A stretch of DNA of 47,550 nt from Bacteroidales bacterium (GCA_015060255.1 SUYV01000010.1:1-47550), one strand, 5' to 3'; shown: positions 36,196-44,207, numbered from the stretch's first letter. Numbers and translations: made by a program. The notes: a model not told the origin generated them from the sequence alone.

Positions 36196-36720
36196 CTACT
36201 CAACAAGTTCAGTAATATCTATCAGAAATTTCTCATTAAACGAATGACCTTCTCGCTCTATCCTATTTTCTCCAAAAGACACAGCAGATACATACATTGA
36301 TGATCCTCCGAGAAGTTCTTTATTCTCGCTGAAATGTAATGAAAATTCGAACTTCAACGTAATATCTTGAGTATCTGACTTGAATTTGAGGGTAGAATGC
36401 CCCTTCGCAGATAATTTGTCCTCACTCCATTCCAATTCGTTCTGATTAGGACGAGGCACATTAAATTCTATGCACTTCGTATTTACTCCATTCACATCCA
36501 TAGACTTTGGGTGAAACACTACTTCAGCACCAGAGTTCTCATTGTGCGAGATGTTTAACAACTCTATATCGCCCCAATAATCATCAGGATATGTAATTGT
36601 CACTTCACGACTTTGTGCAGAAGTAACCATCATCTGATATTCACTCTCTTTATTACAAGAGATTAGACCAAGTGCCACTGCAAATAGTCCGATAAATGAA
36701 AGTTTGTTTAGTGTATTCAT
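36196..36720 (-). CDS. Hypothetical lipoprotein
   Basis: I do not recognise a family. The ATG at 36720 (174 aa) is chosen because it gives a clean signal with lipobox LISC; the open frame extends 18 codons further without signal character. The mature part is a likely beta-sandwich (EVTITYPDDYWGDIELL, LKFKSDTQDITLKFEFSL). It is divergent from the ECF sigma gene with a gap of about 125 bp, so the two may share control. An envelope protein controlled by that sigma factor is a possibility, not shown. Confidence 0.65.
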   Translation of the reverse strand: MNTLNKLSFIGLFAVALGLISCNKESEYQMMVTSAQSREVTITYPDDYWGDIELLNISHNENSGAEVVFHPKSMDVNGVNTKCIEFNVPRPNQNELEWSEDKLSAKGHSTLKFKSDTQDITLKFEFSLHFSENKELLGGSSMYVSAVSFGENRIEREGHSFNEKFLIDITELVE

Positions 36721-36846
36721 AAAATTTGTATTTGGTTTACTCCATATACGCAGAGAGAGATTATTTACTGCCACCGAGAATAAACATTTTTGAGCATCCC
36801 GGAAGTATTTGTATTTTTATGCGTATAATTGTATAGAGTGAAACCT

Positions 36847-37404
36847 ATGAATCTTGCAACAGAAGATGCCATACTAGCATCACAATGTGCTGAAGGAAAC
36901 GAAATGGCAAGAGAAAGGCTGTATAAAGAGTATGCAGCCAGGGTTTATATGCTCTGCGTGAGATATATAGGAGATGGTGACTTGTCAAAAGATCTTATGC
37001 AAGACTGCTTTATCCGCGTATTTGAAAACATCCGAAAGTTTGACTCAAGTAAGGCTTCACTCAGAACCTGGATATCACATATAACCGTCAATTATATAAT
37101 TGACTATTTGAGAAGAAATCGCAAACTGTCTTTTGTCTCGATAGACGAACATATATTAGACATTCCGGAGCCAGAAAAGGATGACTTTATAAAAGTGCCG
37201 CAAGAGGCAGTACTTGAAATGATCACCAAACTTCCTGATACGAAAAGAATCATATTCAATATGTATTGTCTGGAGAATTATTCCCACAAAGAGATTGCAA
37301 GATTGTTAGGAATAAAGGAGAAGACATCATCATCAATTCTCTATAAGGCAAGAGTAATGCTGGCAGATATGGTCGATTCATACATTAAGAAGAACGGGCT
37401 ATGA
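36847..37404 (+). CDS. ECF-type RNA polymerase sigma factor
   Basis: A 185-aa sigma-70 family factor. The ATG at 36847 is preferred over an in-frame TTG at 36829. Region 2 runs through about 15-85 (LYKEYAARVYMLCVRYIGD, DLMQDCFIRVFENIRKF, WISHITVNYIIDYLRR), and region 4 through about 125-180 (LPDTKRIIFNMY, YSHKEIARLLGIKEKTSSS). There is no extra domain. It overlaps the next gene by four bases (ATGA), the usual link to an anti-sigma partner. Confidence 0.93.
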   Translation: MNLATEDAILASQCAEGNEMARERLYKEYAARVYMLCVRYIGDGDLSKDLMQDCFIRVFENIRKFDSSKASLRTWISHITVNYIIDYLRRNRKLSFVSIDEHILDIPEPEKDDFIKVPQEAVLEMITKLPDTKRIIFNMYCLENYSHKEIARLLGIKEKTSSSILYKARVMLADMVDSYIKKNGL

Positions 37405-38486
37405 GAACAGAATTTGACAAATATATTTCCGATCAGATACAAAACATAGAAGACAATCTACAAGTCGGAAATTGGGATGCTTTCCAGGTACGCTATGCGA
37501 AAAACAGGTGTGCCAAGGCTATTCGTTTTATTATGCCTATTGCAGTTGCCGCGTCCATCATAATAGTCTTTGTGTTCTTTGGTAGAGAAAGTATTAGTAA
37601 CGAGGTGAACAACTCCAATAAGGAGATTGCTTTGATTGCGGACAACACTGCTATAATCGAGATAAAAATACCAGAATGTAAAAATGGACTCACAGCATCA
37701 CATCGGCCTCACAAAGTAACGGTTCCTGATAGCATAATTATAGCGGTGACCAACAACCAAGAGGACTCTGTCACAACAATAGAGATAGAGAGTAATAGCT
37801 CAGTTCCTAAATCATCAACAGATACATCTTCACAATTAAGAGATTCTTACACATATTTTGAAACGGAAATCATTGATGCAGAACTTCATAAAGCATACAA
37901 ACCTAAATTCTCCATTGGTTTGTCAGGGGGGCCAGGTATGACAAGTCGTGCAGGAACAATGATTCAAATCAATGCACCGGGCAATGGAATGCTTAGCGGT
38001 GAAAGGGAAGAAGTAAACTATAGACATCTGCCTCCTATATCATTCGGAGTGTCTGTAGGCATTAATCTTAGCAAAAGATTTACAATAATTACAGGGCTAG
38101 ACTATTCGTTATACCTCTCACACAAAGAGATTACTTTCTCAAAGGGAGTAAGGAATGAAATGCAACAGATCCACTATTTAGGATTACCTATAAGATGTGA
38201 CTATACAATCTATTCAAATAAATCTTTTGAATGGTATGTCGGAGGAGGTTTCGAGGTTGAGAAATGCGTATCTGCCTCATCCGGAACAACATCATTCAAA
38301 GAAAAGAACTTCCTATGGTCTGCTGTAGTTACTACCGGAATACAATATAACATCAGCCGCAACATATCATTGTACTGTGAGCCATATTGTAGTTATTTGC
38401 TTTCCGAGACCAGTTTGTTCTCATACCGCAGTGATAATCCTATCGGAGTATCTGCAAACCTTGGAATTAGGTTTAATCTACGATAG
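37401..38486 (+). CDS. Anti-sigma-like transmembrane protein fused to an outer-membrane beta-barrel-like domain
   Basis: A 361-aa protein with a short cytoplasmic N-terminus (1-40, with VGNWDAFQVRYAK), a single membrane helix (about 42-60), a Ser/Thr-rich linker (70-155), and a C-terminal region (about 165-361) of alternating strands typical of the OmpA/PorT-like barrels of Bacteroidetes (KFSIGLSGGPGM, SFGVSVGINLSKRFTIITGLDYSL, final GIRFNLR). The position after the sigma gene with a four-base overlap suggests that the N-terminus holds the sigma factor. An inner-membrane helix joined to a barrel-like domain is topologically odd. The barrel part may instead fold in the periplasm. Confidence 0.8.
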   Translation: MRTEFDKYISDQIQNIEDNLQVGNWDAFQVRYAKNRCAKAIRFIMPIAVAASIIIVFVFFGRESISNEVNNSNKEIALIADNTAIIEIKIPECKNGLTASHRPHKVTVPDSIIIAVTNNQEDSVTTIEIESNSSVPKSSTDTSSQLRDSYTYFETEIIDAELHKAYKPKFSIGLSGGPGMTSRAGTMIQINAPGNGMLSGEREEVNYRHLPPISFGVSVGINLSKRFTIITGLDYSLYLSHKEITFSKGVRNEMQQIHYLGLPIRCDYTIYSNKSFEWYVGGGFEVEKCVSASSGTTSFKEKNFLWSAVVTTGIQYNISRNISLYCEPYCSYLLSETSLFSYRSDNPIGVSANLGIRFNLR

Positions 38487-38530
38487 TATTCATTGATATA
38501 TATTGCTCTACATTGTTGCCAATCCATCAA

Positions 38531-40435
38531 CTAATCTGGTACACTTTCGGCAGGCTTGTTCAGTTCAATCTGAATGAGGTTTGCGACCTCGATCTTTATC
38601 CTCTGGTAGTTCTTCTCTATTTCATCATCGAGGTTCCCGCCTTTGATATATAGAATCTGCGGTATGTCTTCATTATGTATGGTCGGAGGGGCGAGCTGCA
38701 CTTCTCCGCAGAAGACTTTAGGATTGACACGCTGCTTGAATGTATCAGCCACATATCCGCAGAAACAGCCCTGAGACAATGCCTCGATCTTGTGGGCCGG
38801 CAGCACATCACGAAGTTGATATGAGTATGTAACGTGATCGCTTGAATCTGACTCCTGAAACGATCTCATTTCACGCTCCTCCTTACCGAAAGACTTGGAA
38901 AGCATCTCGGCCGTCGTTCCCTTGACCGCTCCTGCGATCATATTTCCGACGGTATTGAATATCACATCTGACTCCTTGTGATCATAATCCCTCACCAGCT
39001 GCGACTTGTCCTGAGCGCCCAGAACTGTGGCCACCTTATTGGAACGGGCTGTGTTTATAAGATGCCCCAGTCCCTTGAGATAGACAGTCGGCAACTCATC
39101 GATCAAAACAGCACAATGGCGTTTGCCGGGTCTGTTTATCACCTTAAACAGTTGAGTCATCAGCATTGCCAAGGTAGTTCCATAGACCGACTGCCTCTGC
39201 GGATTATTGCCCACGCAGATGATTTTAGGGTGGTCAGGGTCGTTTATCTCAAGAGAGAAATCATCCCCCGAAAGAGTCCAGTACAGAGTCTTTGAGGCAA
39301 ACCTGTTCAACGGAATACGGGCAGAGGCGATCTGTCCCTGCAGCTGCTCGAAAGCCTTGTCCTTGATGGCATCTGCGAAGGTGTTACGCTTTACCTCCAG
39401 TTCATCGAACTTCTTCAGTACTGCGAAAACATCCCTGTAATCCTGTCCCAGGAGTTCTATAAGATGAGGAAAAGTGCAATACTTTCCATCCTCATAGATA
39501 CGCAGGAACCATATCAGAAGATCAAGATAACACTTGGCCGACATCGAGAAGAAATCCTCATCCTCCTCACCGCCTCGGTTTGCATTCAGCATTATGACCT
39601 CTGCGATCTCGGTTGAGTCGATAGGATCCTTCAGATACCTCGGATGGATAGGGTTGAAACGGTGGGAATACAACGGATCATCAAAATTCACCGCATAGAA
39701 TGTAGGCTTCTTATCAAAGCAGTCATAACTATCCAGCAGCTCATTGAACACCTTCCGGGTCAGGTCAGGATACTTGTAGTCGTAAACGAACATCGCATAC
39801 CCCTTCTGAAGCATCTGCCGGATGAAATGGCCATAGATAGCAGCCGACTTACCGCTGCCGGGAATTCCCAGGATCATCACTGCCCTCTCCGGAGACACTA
39901 CATTGCAGTACCCGTCGTGAAGTTTTCCATCATATTGGTACTTGATGGGAATGTTCACACTATAGCGGTTCTCGATAAGTTCCTCACACTGTGGAAACGT
40001 ATCCCAGTACTCCATAAGATTGGCATCGAAACACCGATACTTCCGGCCAAGCAGCACAGCCCCGATTGTGAACAGGACATATCCGACAACCGTACATAAG
40101 ACAAAGAACAGCCCATTACCGAACCACTGGGACACCATAAACAGGACACCCCCTGAACATAACGGCACAAGAATCTCCACCCAGGTCGAATCCTTCGACT
40201 GACCGCTCCGCACCACGAACGAAAGCAGACAGAAAAACAGGCAAACCATCCTAACCGGCCACTGAACGCCTAACAGACCGGACCGATACACCTCCAGCAT
40301 AAGCGTATCAGTAAAAGCCCCGCTCATCCCCATCCTGCACCAGAACGGATAAGCATAATAATACACAATCAACAGGCATAAAGCCCCTGACAACATCAGA
40401 AACGCCGAAAACATCGGCTTCGTACTCGCCTCCAT
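38531..40435 (-). CDS. Type IV coupling protein (VirD4/TraG-like)
   Basis: A 634-aa inner-membrane ATPase that would bring the relaxosome to a type IV secretion channel. The N-terminal third has four hydrophobic segments (about 11-30, 57-76, 86-104, 107-129). The motor follows, with Walker A GIPGSGKS (190-197) and a Walker B region VLIDELPTVYL, then LGAQDKSQLVRDY and NTVGNMIAGAVKG, as in TraG/VirD4. It is last in the leftward mobC-relaxase-coupling protein operon, 25 bp after the relaxase. The secretion channel is not encoded in the window, so transfer would rely on another conjugative element. Confidence 0.92.
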   Translation of the reverse strand: MEASTKPMFSAFLMLSGALCLLIVYYYAYPFWCRMGMSGAFTDTLMLEVYRSGLLGVQWPVRMVCLFFCLLSFVVRSGQSKDSTWVEILVPLCSGGVLFMVSQWFGNGLFFVLCTVVGYVLFTIGAVLLGRKYRCFDANLMEYWDTFPQCEELIENRYSVNIPIKYQYDGKLHDGYCNVVSPERAVMILGIPGSGKSAAIYGHFIRQMLQKGYAMFVYDYKYPDLTRKVFNELLDSYDCFDKKPTFYAVNFDDPLYSHRFNPIHPRYLKDPIDSTEIAEVIMLNANRGGEEDEDFFSMSAKCYLDLLIWFLRIYEDGKYCTFPHLIELLGQDYRDVFAVLKKFDELEVKRNTFADAIKDKAFEQLQGQIASARIPLNRFASKTLYWTLSGDDFSLEINDPDHPKIICVGNNPQRQSVYGTTLAMLMTQLFKVINRPGKRHCAVLIDELPTVYLKGLGHLINTARSNKVATVLGAQDKSQLVRDYDHKESDVIFNTVGNMIAGAVKGTTAEMLSKSFGKEEREMRSFQESDSSDHVTYSYQLRDVLPAHKIEALSQGCFCGYVADTFKQRVNPKVFCGEVQLAPPTIHNEDIPQILYIKGGNLDDEIEKNYQRIKIEVANLIQIELNKPAESVPD

Positions 40436-40460
40436 ATCTCTCTCCTCAAATCAAACATCA

Positions 40461-41630
40461 TCAGCGTCGCCTCCTGCCACGCCTCATCATCTCCTCATCC
40501 TCATTCTGATTCGTTGAATCCTCATTCAACATCTTCATCGCCAGATCAGTCACGTCAAGAGCCGTATCTAAAAGTGGCGACAGCCATTGCACTTTTTGCT
40601 TCTCATCTCCGGGCCAGTGCGTGAGCCTCTGCTCCTCGAACATTGCTGCCTTGACATTCGGCAGTTCGCTCGCCTTGAAACAACATTTCGCCGTATGGTC
40701 GATGAAAGTCGCACCGAAGATCCTGCCATCCTCCGTCTTTGAAAAATGCACCGAGATACCGGTCTTCTCCAACATACGGCGAAAATGTTCCTCACTCGCA
40801 GAGTGAGGCAAAAGCGACCTCACGATACTTCCCACACGCCCCTTTTCCTTCTTCAACGCTTCCCCCTTGCACTCCTGCGTATGCTTGCGTATTTCCTCCA
40901 CCGACGGCACTGCCAGTCTCTTTCCGGATATGCCCCCGGTACAACGCCTTCCGCTCTTCGGGTCAAGGCCATAGAATACGAGATACTCCTTTCCTCCGCG
41001 TTTCTTGTAGTCGAAGTCCACATTCAGCGTATTCATAAGCATCCGGAACTGCGGTTCCGTCGTGAAATGATACCTCATTGCGTGAGAGACAAGCATCTCG
41101 ATCTGACGGGAGTAATTTCCCGCCTTCGGAGTAAAGCCCTTATACACCCCGAACTCCTCCGCACGGCTGTCCTTCTTCTGCCCGTTTCCGACCTTATAAC
41201 CGAACTCGGCAGCAAGGTCCTTCAATATCTGATGACACCGCTTCCGCTCATTGGAGTCATTTATCTTCCGGCCTTCCTTGTCCACACGCACCGAGACGAT
41301 ATGATAATGCACACGATCAATATCCGAATGCTTGTAAACGATATAAGGCTGGTCGCCATAGCCCAACTTCTCCATCAGTTTCTTCGCAAACTCCTCAATA
41401 TCCTTATCGGACATCTTGTCATCCTTTGACGGATCGATGGAAGCGTGGAAACTCATCTTCTCGCAACGGAGACTGCCCCTCTCATACTCCTCGAAAGTAG
41501 CCATCGGATTGCTCGGGTCGGGGATATTCATCGTGAACAGAACACTCGCCTCCCCTGCCTCCACCTTTGACTCATTATACCTTATGCTGATACTGCAATG
41601 AGCCACAGGAGCATTTATCTTCACCACCAT
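40461..41630 (-). CDS. Relaxase, MOBP-like mobilization nuclease
   Basis: A 389-aa DNA-nicking enzyme. The three-histidine metal motif is H101-x6-H108-x-H110 in KHSDIDRVHYHIVSVRVD, the relaxase/mobilization-nuclease pattern. A candidate catalytic Tyr is Y18 in SIRYNESKV. The C-terminal third is charged and ends in an Arg run (RRGRRRR). It lies 11 bp after mobC and before the coupling-protein gene, the normal Bacteroidetes mobilization order. The nick site is expected upstream of mobC, where hairpins cluster. Confidence 0.92.
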   Translation of the reverse strand: MVVKINAPVAHCSISIRYNESKVEAGEASVLFTMNIPDPSNPMATFEEYERGSLRCEKMSFHASIDPSKDDKMSDKDIEEFAKKLMEKLGYGDQPYIVYKHSDIDRVHYHIVSVRVDKEGRKINDSNERKRCHQILKDLAAEFGYKVGNGQKKDSRAEEFGVYKGFTPKAGNYSRQIEMLVSHAMRYHFTTEPQFRMLMNTLNVDFDYKKRGGKEYLVFYGLDPKSGRRCTGGISGKRLAVPSVEEIRKHTQECKGEALKKEKGRVGSIVRSLLPHSASEEHFRRMLEKTGISVHFSKTEDGRIFGATFIDHTAKCCFKASELPNVKAAMFEEQRLTHWPGDEKQKVQWLSPLLDTALDVTDLAMKMLNEDSTNQNEDEEMMRRGRRRR

Positions 41631-41641
41631 AACAACCCGGA

Positions 41642-42115
41642 TCAGCCATCCTCATCAAACAGCAGCCCCTCCGTTGCAACGGCTGAACCGTCATCCTCAC
41701 CATCTGCACCATTCAACTTGATATAGTCGGACACCTCCTTCTCGATAAGGCATACCTTCGAGACCATCGTATCCATCATACGCTTCATATCGGTCATATC
41801 GTGTTCAATATCGGTGGCTGATACGATCATACGACCCTGCCTGTCTCTGAACTTGGCAAGGGTATTCAATGTCTTCACACGCTGATTATAATTCACGCCG
41901 ACACGCCTGATCTCCGCACGAAGAAGTTCGATCTGCTTTGATAGATTAGCCTCGTTACGGGACAGATTTCTACGTCTGCACCTCGTTGAAAGCAGACTTT
42001 CCCGAATGAATCTGGACCTGTTACGATACCCTGCAAGTCGCATCAGGGTAGCAAGATTTTCATACTCTGATTCCGAAAACCTCACATTTACATAGTGTTT
42101 TCTTACCTCTCTCAC
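41642..42115 (-). CDS. mobC: MobC-like relaxosome accessory protein
   Basis: A 157-aa protein starting at GTG (42115). The N-terminal 50 residues form a ribbon-helix-helix (KHYVNVRFSESEYENLATL, RNRSRFIRESLL). The following segment, LRAEIRRVGVNYNQRVKTLN, is the hallmark of MobC family proteins, which help the relaxase open oriT. The acidic C-terminal tail is unassigned. It is the first gene of the leftward mob operon, directly beside the hairpin-rich oriT candidate. Confidence 0.88.
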   Translation of the reverse strand: MREVRKHYVNVRFSESEYENLATLMRLAGYRNRSRFIRESLLSTRCRRRNLSRNEANLSKQIELLRAEIRRVGVNYNQRVKTLNTLAKFRDRQGRMIVSATDIEHDMTDMKRMMDTMVSKVCLIEKEVSDYIKLNGADGEDDGSAVATEGLLFDEDG

Positions 42116-42222
42116 TTGTCAATCTCCTCTACACTTTGTGTCACAAATGATCTCCCGCACCAAACCCGACCGGAACTCTTACCAGGACTGCCGGAAACAT
42201 AGGCGACTGCGGAGCCTATGCC

Positions 42223-42409
42223 CCACCGCAGGTGGCAAGATGGCTTCTGGGAAGCCAGTGTTCGTGACACGAACACACATCTTGCAATCTGGACTAACGC
42301 TCAGATGAGTTCGCCAACGGGAAACCTTTTGGCAAACTTAAGAAGGAGATGAAAGAATGACAAATTTTAGGAGTATTTCTATGGTAAAAAGCGGTAAAAT
42401 TTGGCGAAC
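42223..42409. other. Candidate oriT: cluster of hairpins upstream of mobC
   Basis: Consecutive perfect dyads: CCACC-GCA-GGTGG (42223-42235), TGGCTTC-TGG-GAAGCCA (42241-42257), GTGTTCGTG-A-CACGAACAC (42258-42276). The last two are enclosed by GCAAGATG (42235-42242) and CATCTTGC (42278-42285), so the region can fold into a branched structure. A wider inverted repeat, GTTCGCCAA (42309-42317) and TTGGCGAAC (42401-42409), follows. The position between mobC and the repeat array fits an origin of transfer. The nick site cannot be placed. Confidence 0.6.
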
Positions 42410-42413
42410 ATAA
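42357..42413 (+). CDS. Possible 18-residue leader peptide
   Basis: ATG at 42357 follows a good Shine-Dalgarno (AAGGAG, eight bases upstream), rare in this window. It encodes MTNFRSISMVKSGKIWRT and stops at 42411. It lies inside the wide inverted repeat of the oriT candidate and just before the octamer array. It could be a real leader or small protein, or chance. Confidence 0.25.
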   Translation: MTNFRSISMVKSGKIWRT

Positions 42414-42435
42414 TCACTGCAAATACATTTGCAAC

Positions 42436-42699
42436 ATTATAAGGTCATAAGATTATATGTTCATAAACTCATAGAATTATAAGGATATAAGAACATATAG
42501 GCATAAGCATATAATAATATGCATTTATGTAGTTATAAGGCTATAAAGATATATTGTCATAATCTTATAAGTGCATAATGATATATAGTTATATATGCAT
42601 AAAAATATATGTACATAAGGATATAAGAACATACGAACACAATTACATAAACATATAACCTTATAAAATCATAAGATTATAAACTTATAAATTCATATA
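42436..42699 (+). repeat. Array of 33 phased octamers, NNNATAAG type
   Basis: From 42436 the sequence splits into 33 consecutive 8-mers with no insertion or loss. Thirty have ATA at positions 4-6; most read nnnATAAG, nnnATAAA, nnnATATA or similar. Exceptions are units 11, 12 and 26. The first three bases vary (ATT, GTC, GAT, AAC, CTT). It stops two bases before the ATG of the RHH gene, leaving no room for a ribosome-binding site. Eight bases is not a codon multiple, so it is not coding. A centromere-like binding array for the RHH protein is the favoured reading. Confidence 0.9.
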
Positions 42700-42701
42700 G
42701 T

Positions 42702-43013
42702 ATGGGACAATTGGAAGATTTCAGGGCATCTCTGAAAAAGAGACCAGAAGGCAACAACCAGAGCGGTGAGTCTTCATCACAACAGCCGGCACAGAAAACG
42801 GCAGAGAACAAGCAGAAAAGGAAGCCGATGAAAAGGACGAGTATCGGAATAACCGGGGAACTCCACTTTGAGTTGAAAGGCTTATGCATCTGGATGAAGA
42901 AACAGGATATGTGCAACAATCCATCTCTCAGCGACACGCTGCAAGAGATGCTGAAGGTGTATTACAAGAAGTATCCGGAGGCAAAGAAGTTTGTGGATGA
43001 CTTTTGTGAGTGA
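42702..43013 (+). CDS. Small ribbon-helix-helix protein, possible centromere-binding/partition factor
   Basis: A 103-aa protein. Residues 1-42 are polar and flexible (Gln, Ser, Lys-rich). The C-terminal part is a ribbon-helix-helix in outline: strand RTSIGIT, helix ELHFELKGLCIWMKKQ, helix SLSDTLQEMLKVYYKKYP. A flexible tail plus RHH is the layout of ParG- and StbA-like plasmid partition proteins. Its gene begins two bases after the 33-octamer array. No ParA-like ATPase is present, as with R388 StbA. It may instead be a regulator of the mob region. The absence of a visible ribosome-binding site is odd but not rare in Bacteroidetes. Confidence 0.7.
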   Translation: MGQLEDFRASLKKRPEGNNQSGESSSQQPAQKTAENKQKRKPMKRTSIGITGELHFELKGLCIWMKKQDMCNNPSLSDTLQEMLKVYYKKYPEAKKFVDDFCE

Positions 43014-43118
43014 GTCGGCGGGCCAAAGGATTTGGGCCGGCGTCTCACTGTGACATCCAGGATAGTGATGTCGTCATCTTTGATGGCGACTTGACTATCC
43101 GTAATGCTGATGTACCTC

Positions 43119-43412
43119 TCAGGTATGAGTACACCAGCCGTGAAACGGTTCGTGAACGACTGCAAGGGAGCAGTCCGGTTTCCCGTGATAAAGGAGTCCT
43201 CCGACGATGCCGACACTGCCGTCAGGATAACGCTGGACAAACTTGAATGAATAGGGTGCGAAATCGTAGTGGAGTTCTATTTCACAGGGACATCGGGGAT
43301 TGTTTTCCCAACTCTTCAGTTTCTCAAGACAGGCATCGAGTGTTGTATCATTTATTGAATGAGCGTACCTGATGGCTTCATCATAATATGACTGCTTACA
43401 CATTATTTTCAT
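43119..43412 (-). CDS. DUF4120 family protein
   Basis: A 97-aa protein of unknown function with the DUF4120 pattern: HSINDTTLDACLEKLKSWE, CEIELHYDFAPYSF, GGLLYHG. It is a frequent companion of RadC-like genes in Bacteroidetes mobile elements. It follows radC by seven bases and is surely cotranscribed. There is no signal peptide, membrane segment or catalytic motif. Confidence 0.75.
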   Translation of the reverse strand: MKIMCKQSYYDEAIRYAHSINDTTLDACLEKLKSWENNPRCPCEIELHYDFAPYSFKFVQRYPDGSVGIVGGLLYHGKPDCSLAVVHEPFHGWCTHT

Positions 43413-43419
43413 TGCTGAA

Positions 43420-43986
43420 TCAATTAAAGTTGTACATATACTGATCGTTGATTGAGTAGAAGGAGTCTTCGGCTATGATGACGTGATCGAGAAGGTGGAT
43501 GTCCATATATTTCAGTGCCTTGTGCAGGGCTTCTGTCTGTTTGATGTCCGCAGTGCTTGGCTTTGCAGAGCCTGACGGGTGATTGTGAGATATGATTACG
43601 GCTGATGCTGAATATACCAGAGCCTTCCGGACTATCGTCTTGACATCGAAGGTTGTACTGTCGAGACCACCGCTTGACATCATTTCCTTCTTGATGATCT
43701 TATTGGCTCTGTTAAGGAACAAGGCCCAGCATTCTTCGTGCTTGAGTCCTTGGTAAACCGGTCTGAGGACTTCTGCTACTGCTTTAGGTTCGGATATCGA
43801 CAGTCTTCCTTTGGATGGTAGTGTTCTGTTGTATTCAGTCACAATGTCTCTCAAGGCTCTGATCTTTTCTGTCTGGCGTTTGGTCAAGCCGTAATACTCT
43901 CCATTGAAATCTTCTGCAAGGAGTTCCTGAGTGGGAATGTTCTCATTGAGGATGATTCCTAATTTTCTGAATGATTCTTTATTCAT
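43420..43986 (-). CDS. radC: RadC-like JAB/MPN-domain protein
   Basis: A 188-aa short RadC without the N-terminal helix-hairpin-helix of chromosomal RadC. The JAMM metal site is complete: H134, H136 and D147 in ISHNHPSGSAKPSTADIKQ, with an upstream Glu in KHEECWALF (84/85). Such RadC copies are standard passengers of Bacteroidetes mobile elements; their biochemical role is not established. Its ATG is directly preceded (two bases) by one arm of a large palindrome that forms its whole leader region. DUF4120 is downstream. Confidence 0.9.
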   Translation of the reverse strand: MNKESFRKLGIILNENIPTQELLAEDFNGEYYGLTKRQTEKIRALRDIVTEYNRTLPSKGRLSISEPKAVAEVLRPVYQGLKHEECWALFLNRANKIIKKEMMSSGGLDSTTFDVKTIVRKALVYSASAVIISHNHPSGSAKPSTADIKQTEALHKALKYMDIHLLDHVIIAEDSFYSINDQYMYNFN

Positions 43987-43988
43987 AG

Positions 43989-44153
43989 TACATTTTTTAG
44001 AGGTGAAACTTATTTACGGTTTATTGACCTGATATCATCAGATTGACATATGCAAACAAAATCCGTAAGGATTTTCCGTAGGCCCCGGTTTGCAGATGTC
44101 AAGATGGTGATATACCTTTCCCGTAAATAAGTTTCACCCCTTGAAATAATGTA
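43989..44153. repeat. Large imperfect palindrome between radC and the A1S_2505-like gene
   Basis: Outer arms TACATT (43989-43994) and AATGTA (44148-44153) enclose a perfect 18-bp pair, GGTGAAACTTATTTACGG (44002-44019) and its complement (44121-44138). Next come TTGACATATGCAAAC and GTTTGCAGATGTCAA (one mismatch), then AAAATCC-GTAA-GGATTTT near the centre. The whole can fold into one long hairpin. It could be an RNA structure in the radC leader, a mirrored operator for divergent promoters, or a hairpin recombination or replication site. Confidence 0.7.
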
Positions 44154-44157
44154 TGTC

Positions 44158-44188
44158 TTGTCCAGCCACTTAAAGTTTTGTAAATTTG
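44158..44188 (+). promoter_or_regulatory. Full Bacteroidetes promoter of the A1S_2505-like gene
   Basis: TTG (44158-44160), a 20-bp spacer and TAAATTTG (44181-44188) give the complete -33/-7 consensus. The box ends one base before an ATG at 44190, so transcription starts beyond that codon and translation must start at the next ATG, 44208. Confidence 0.7.
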
Positions 44189-44207
44189 TATGAAATTCAG
44201 AACACCT

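Larger units (their letters stand above)
34106..43986. mobile_element. Mobilizable element or remnant (limits uncertain)
   Basis: The interval holds a truncated tyrosine recombinase, iteron-like repeats with a toprim primase, an HTH regulator, coupling protein, relaxase, MobC, an oriT candidate, a centromere-like array with its RHH gene, DUF4120 and RadC. This is the cargo and backbone of Bacteroidetes mobilizable elements. The left limit is taken as the recombinase tail and the right as radC, but genes to the end of the window may belong to it. No flanking direct repeat was found. The recombinase is inactive, so movement would need help in trans. Confidence 0.6.

Noticed and set aside
42436..42699. 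CRISPR array as explanation of the repeats before the RHH gene
   Set aside because: The period is eight bases, there are no separate spacers of 25-40 bp, and no cas genes are present.
42962..43240. Minus-strand frame of 92 codons overlapping the RHH and DUF4120 gene ends
   Set aside because: It overlaps two better supported genes and its sequence shows no family features.
44190..44207. ATG at 44190 as start of the A1S_2505-like protein
   Set aside because: It lies one base after a complete -33/-7 promoter, upstream of any transcript start, so translation from 44208 is favoured.
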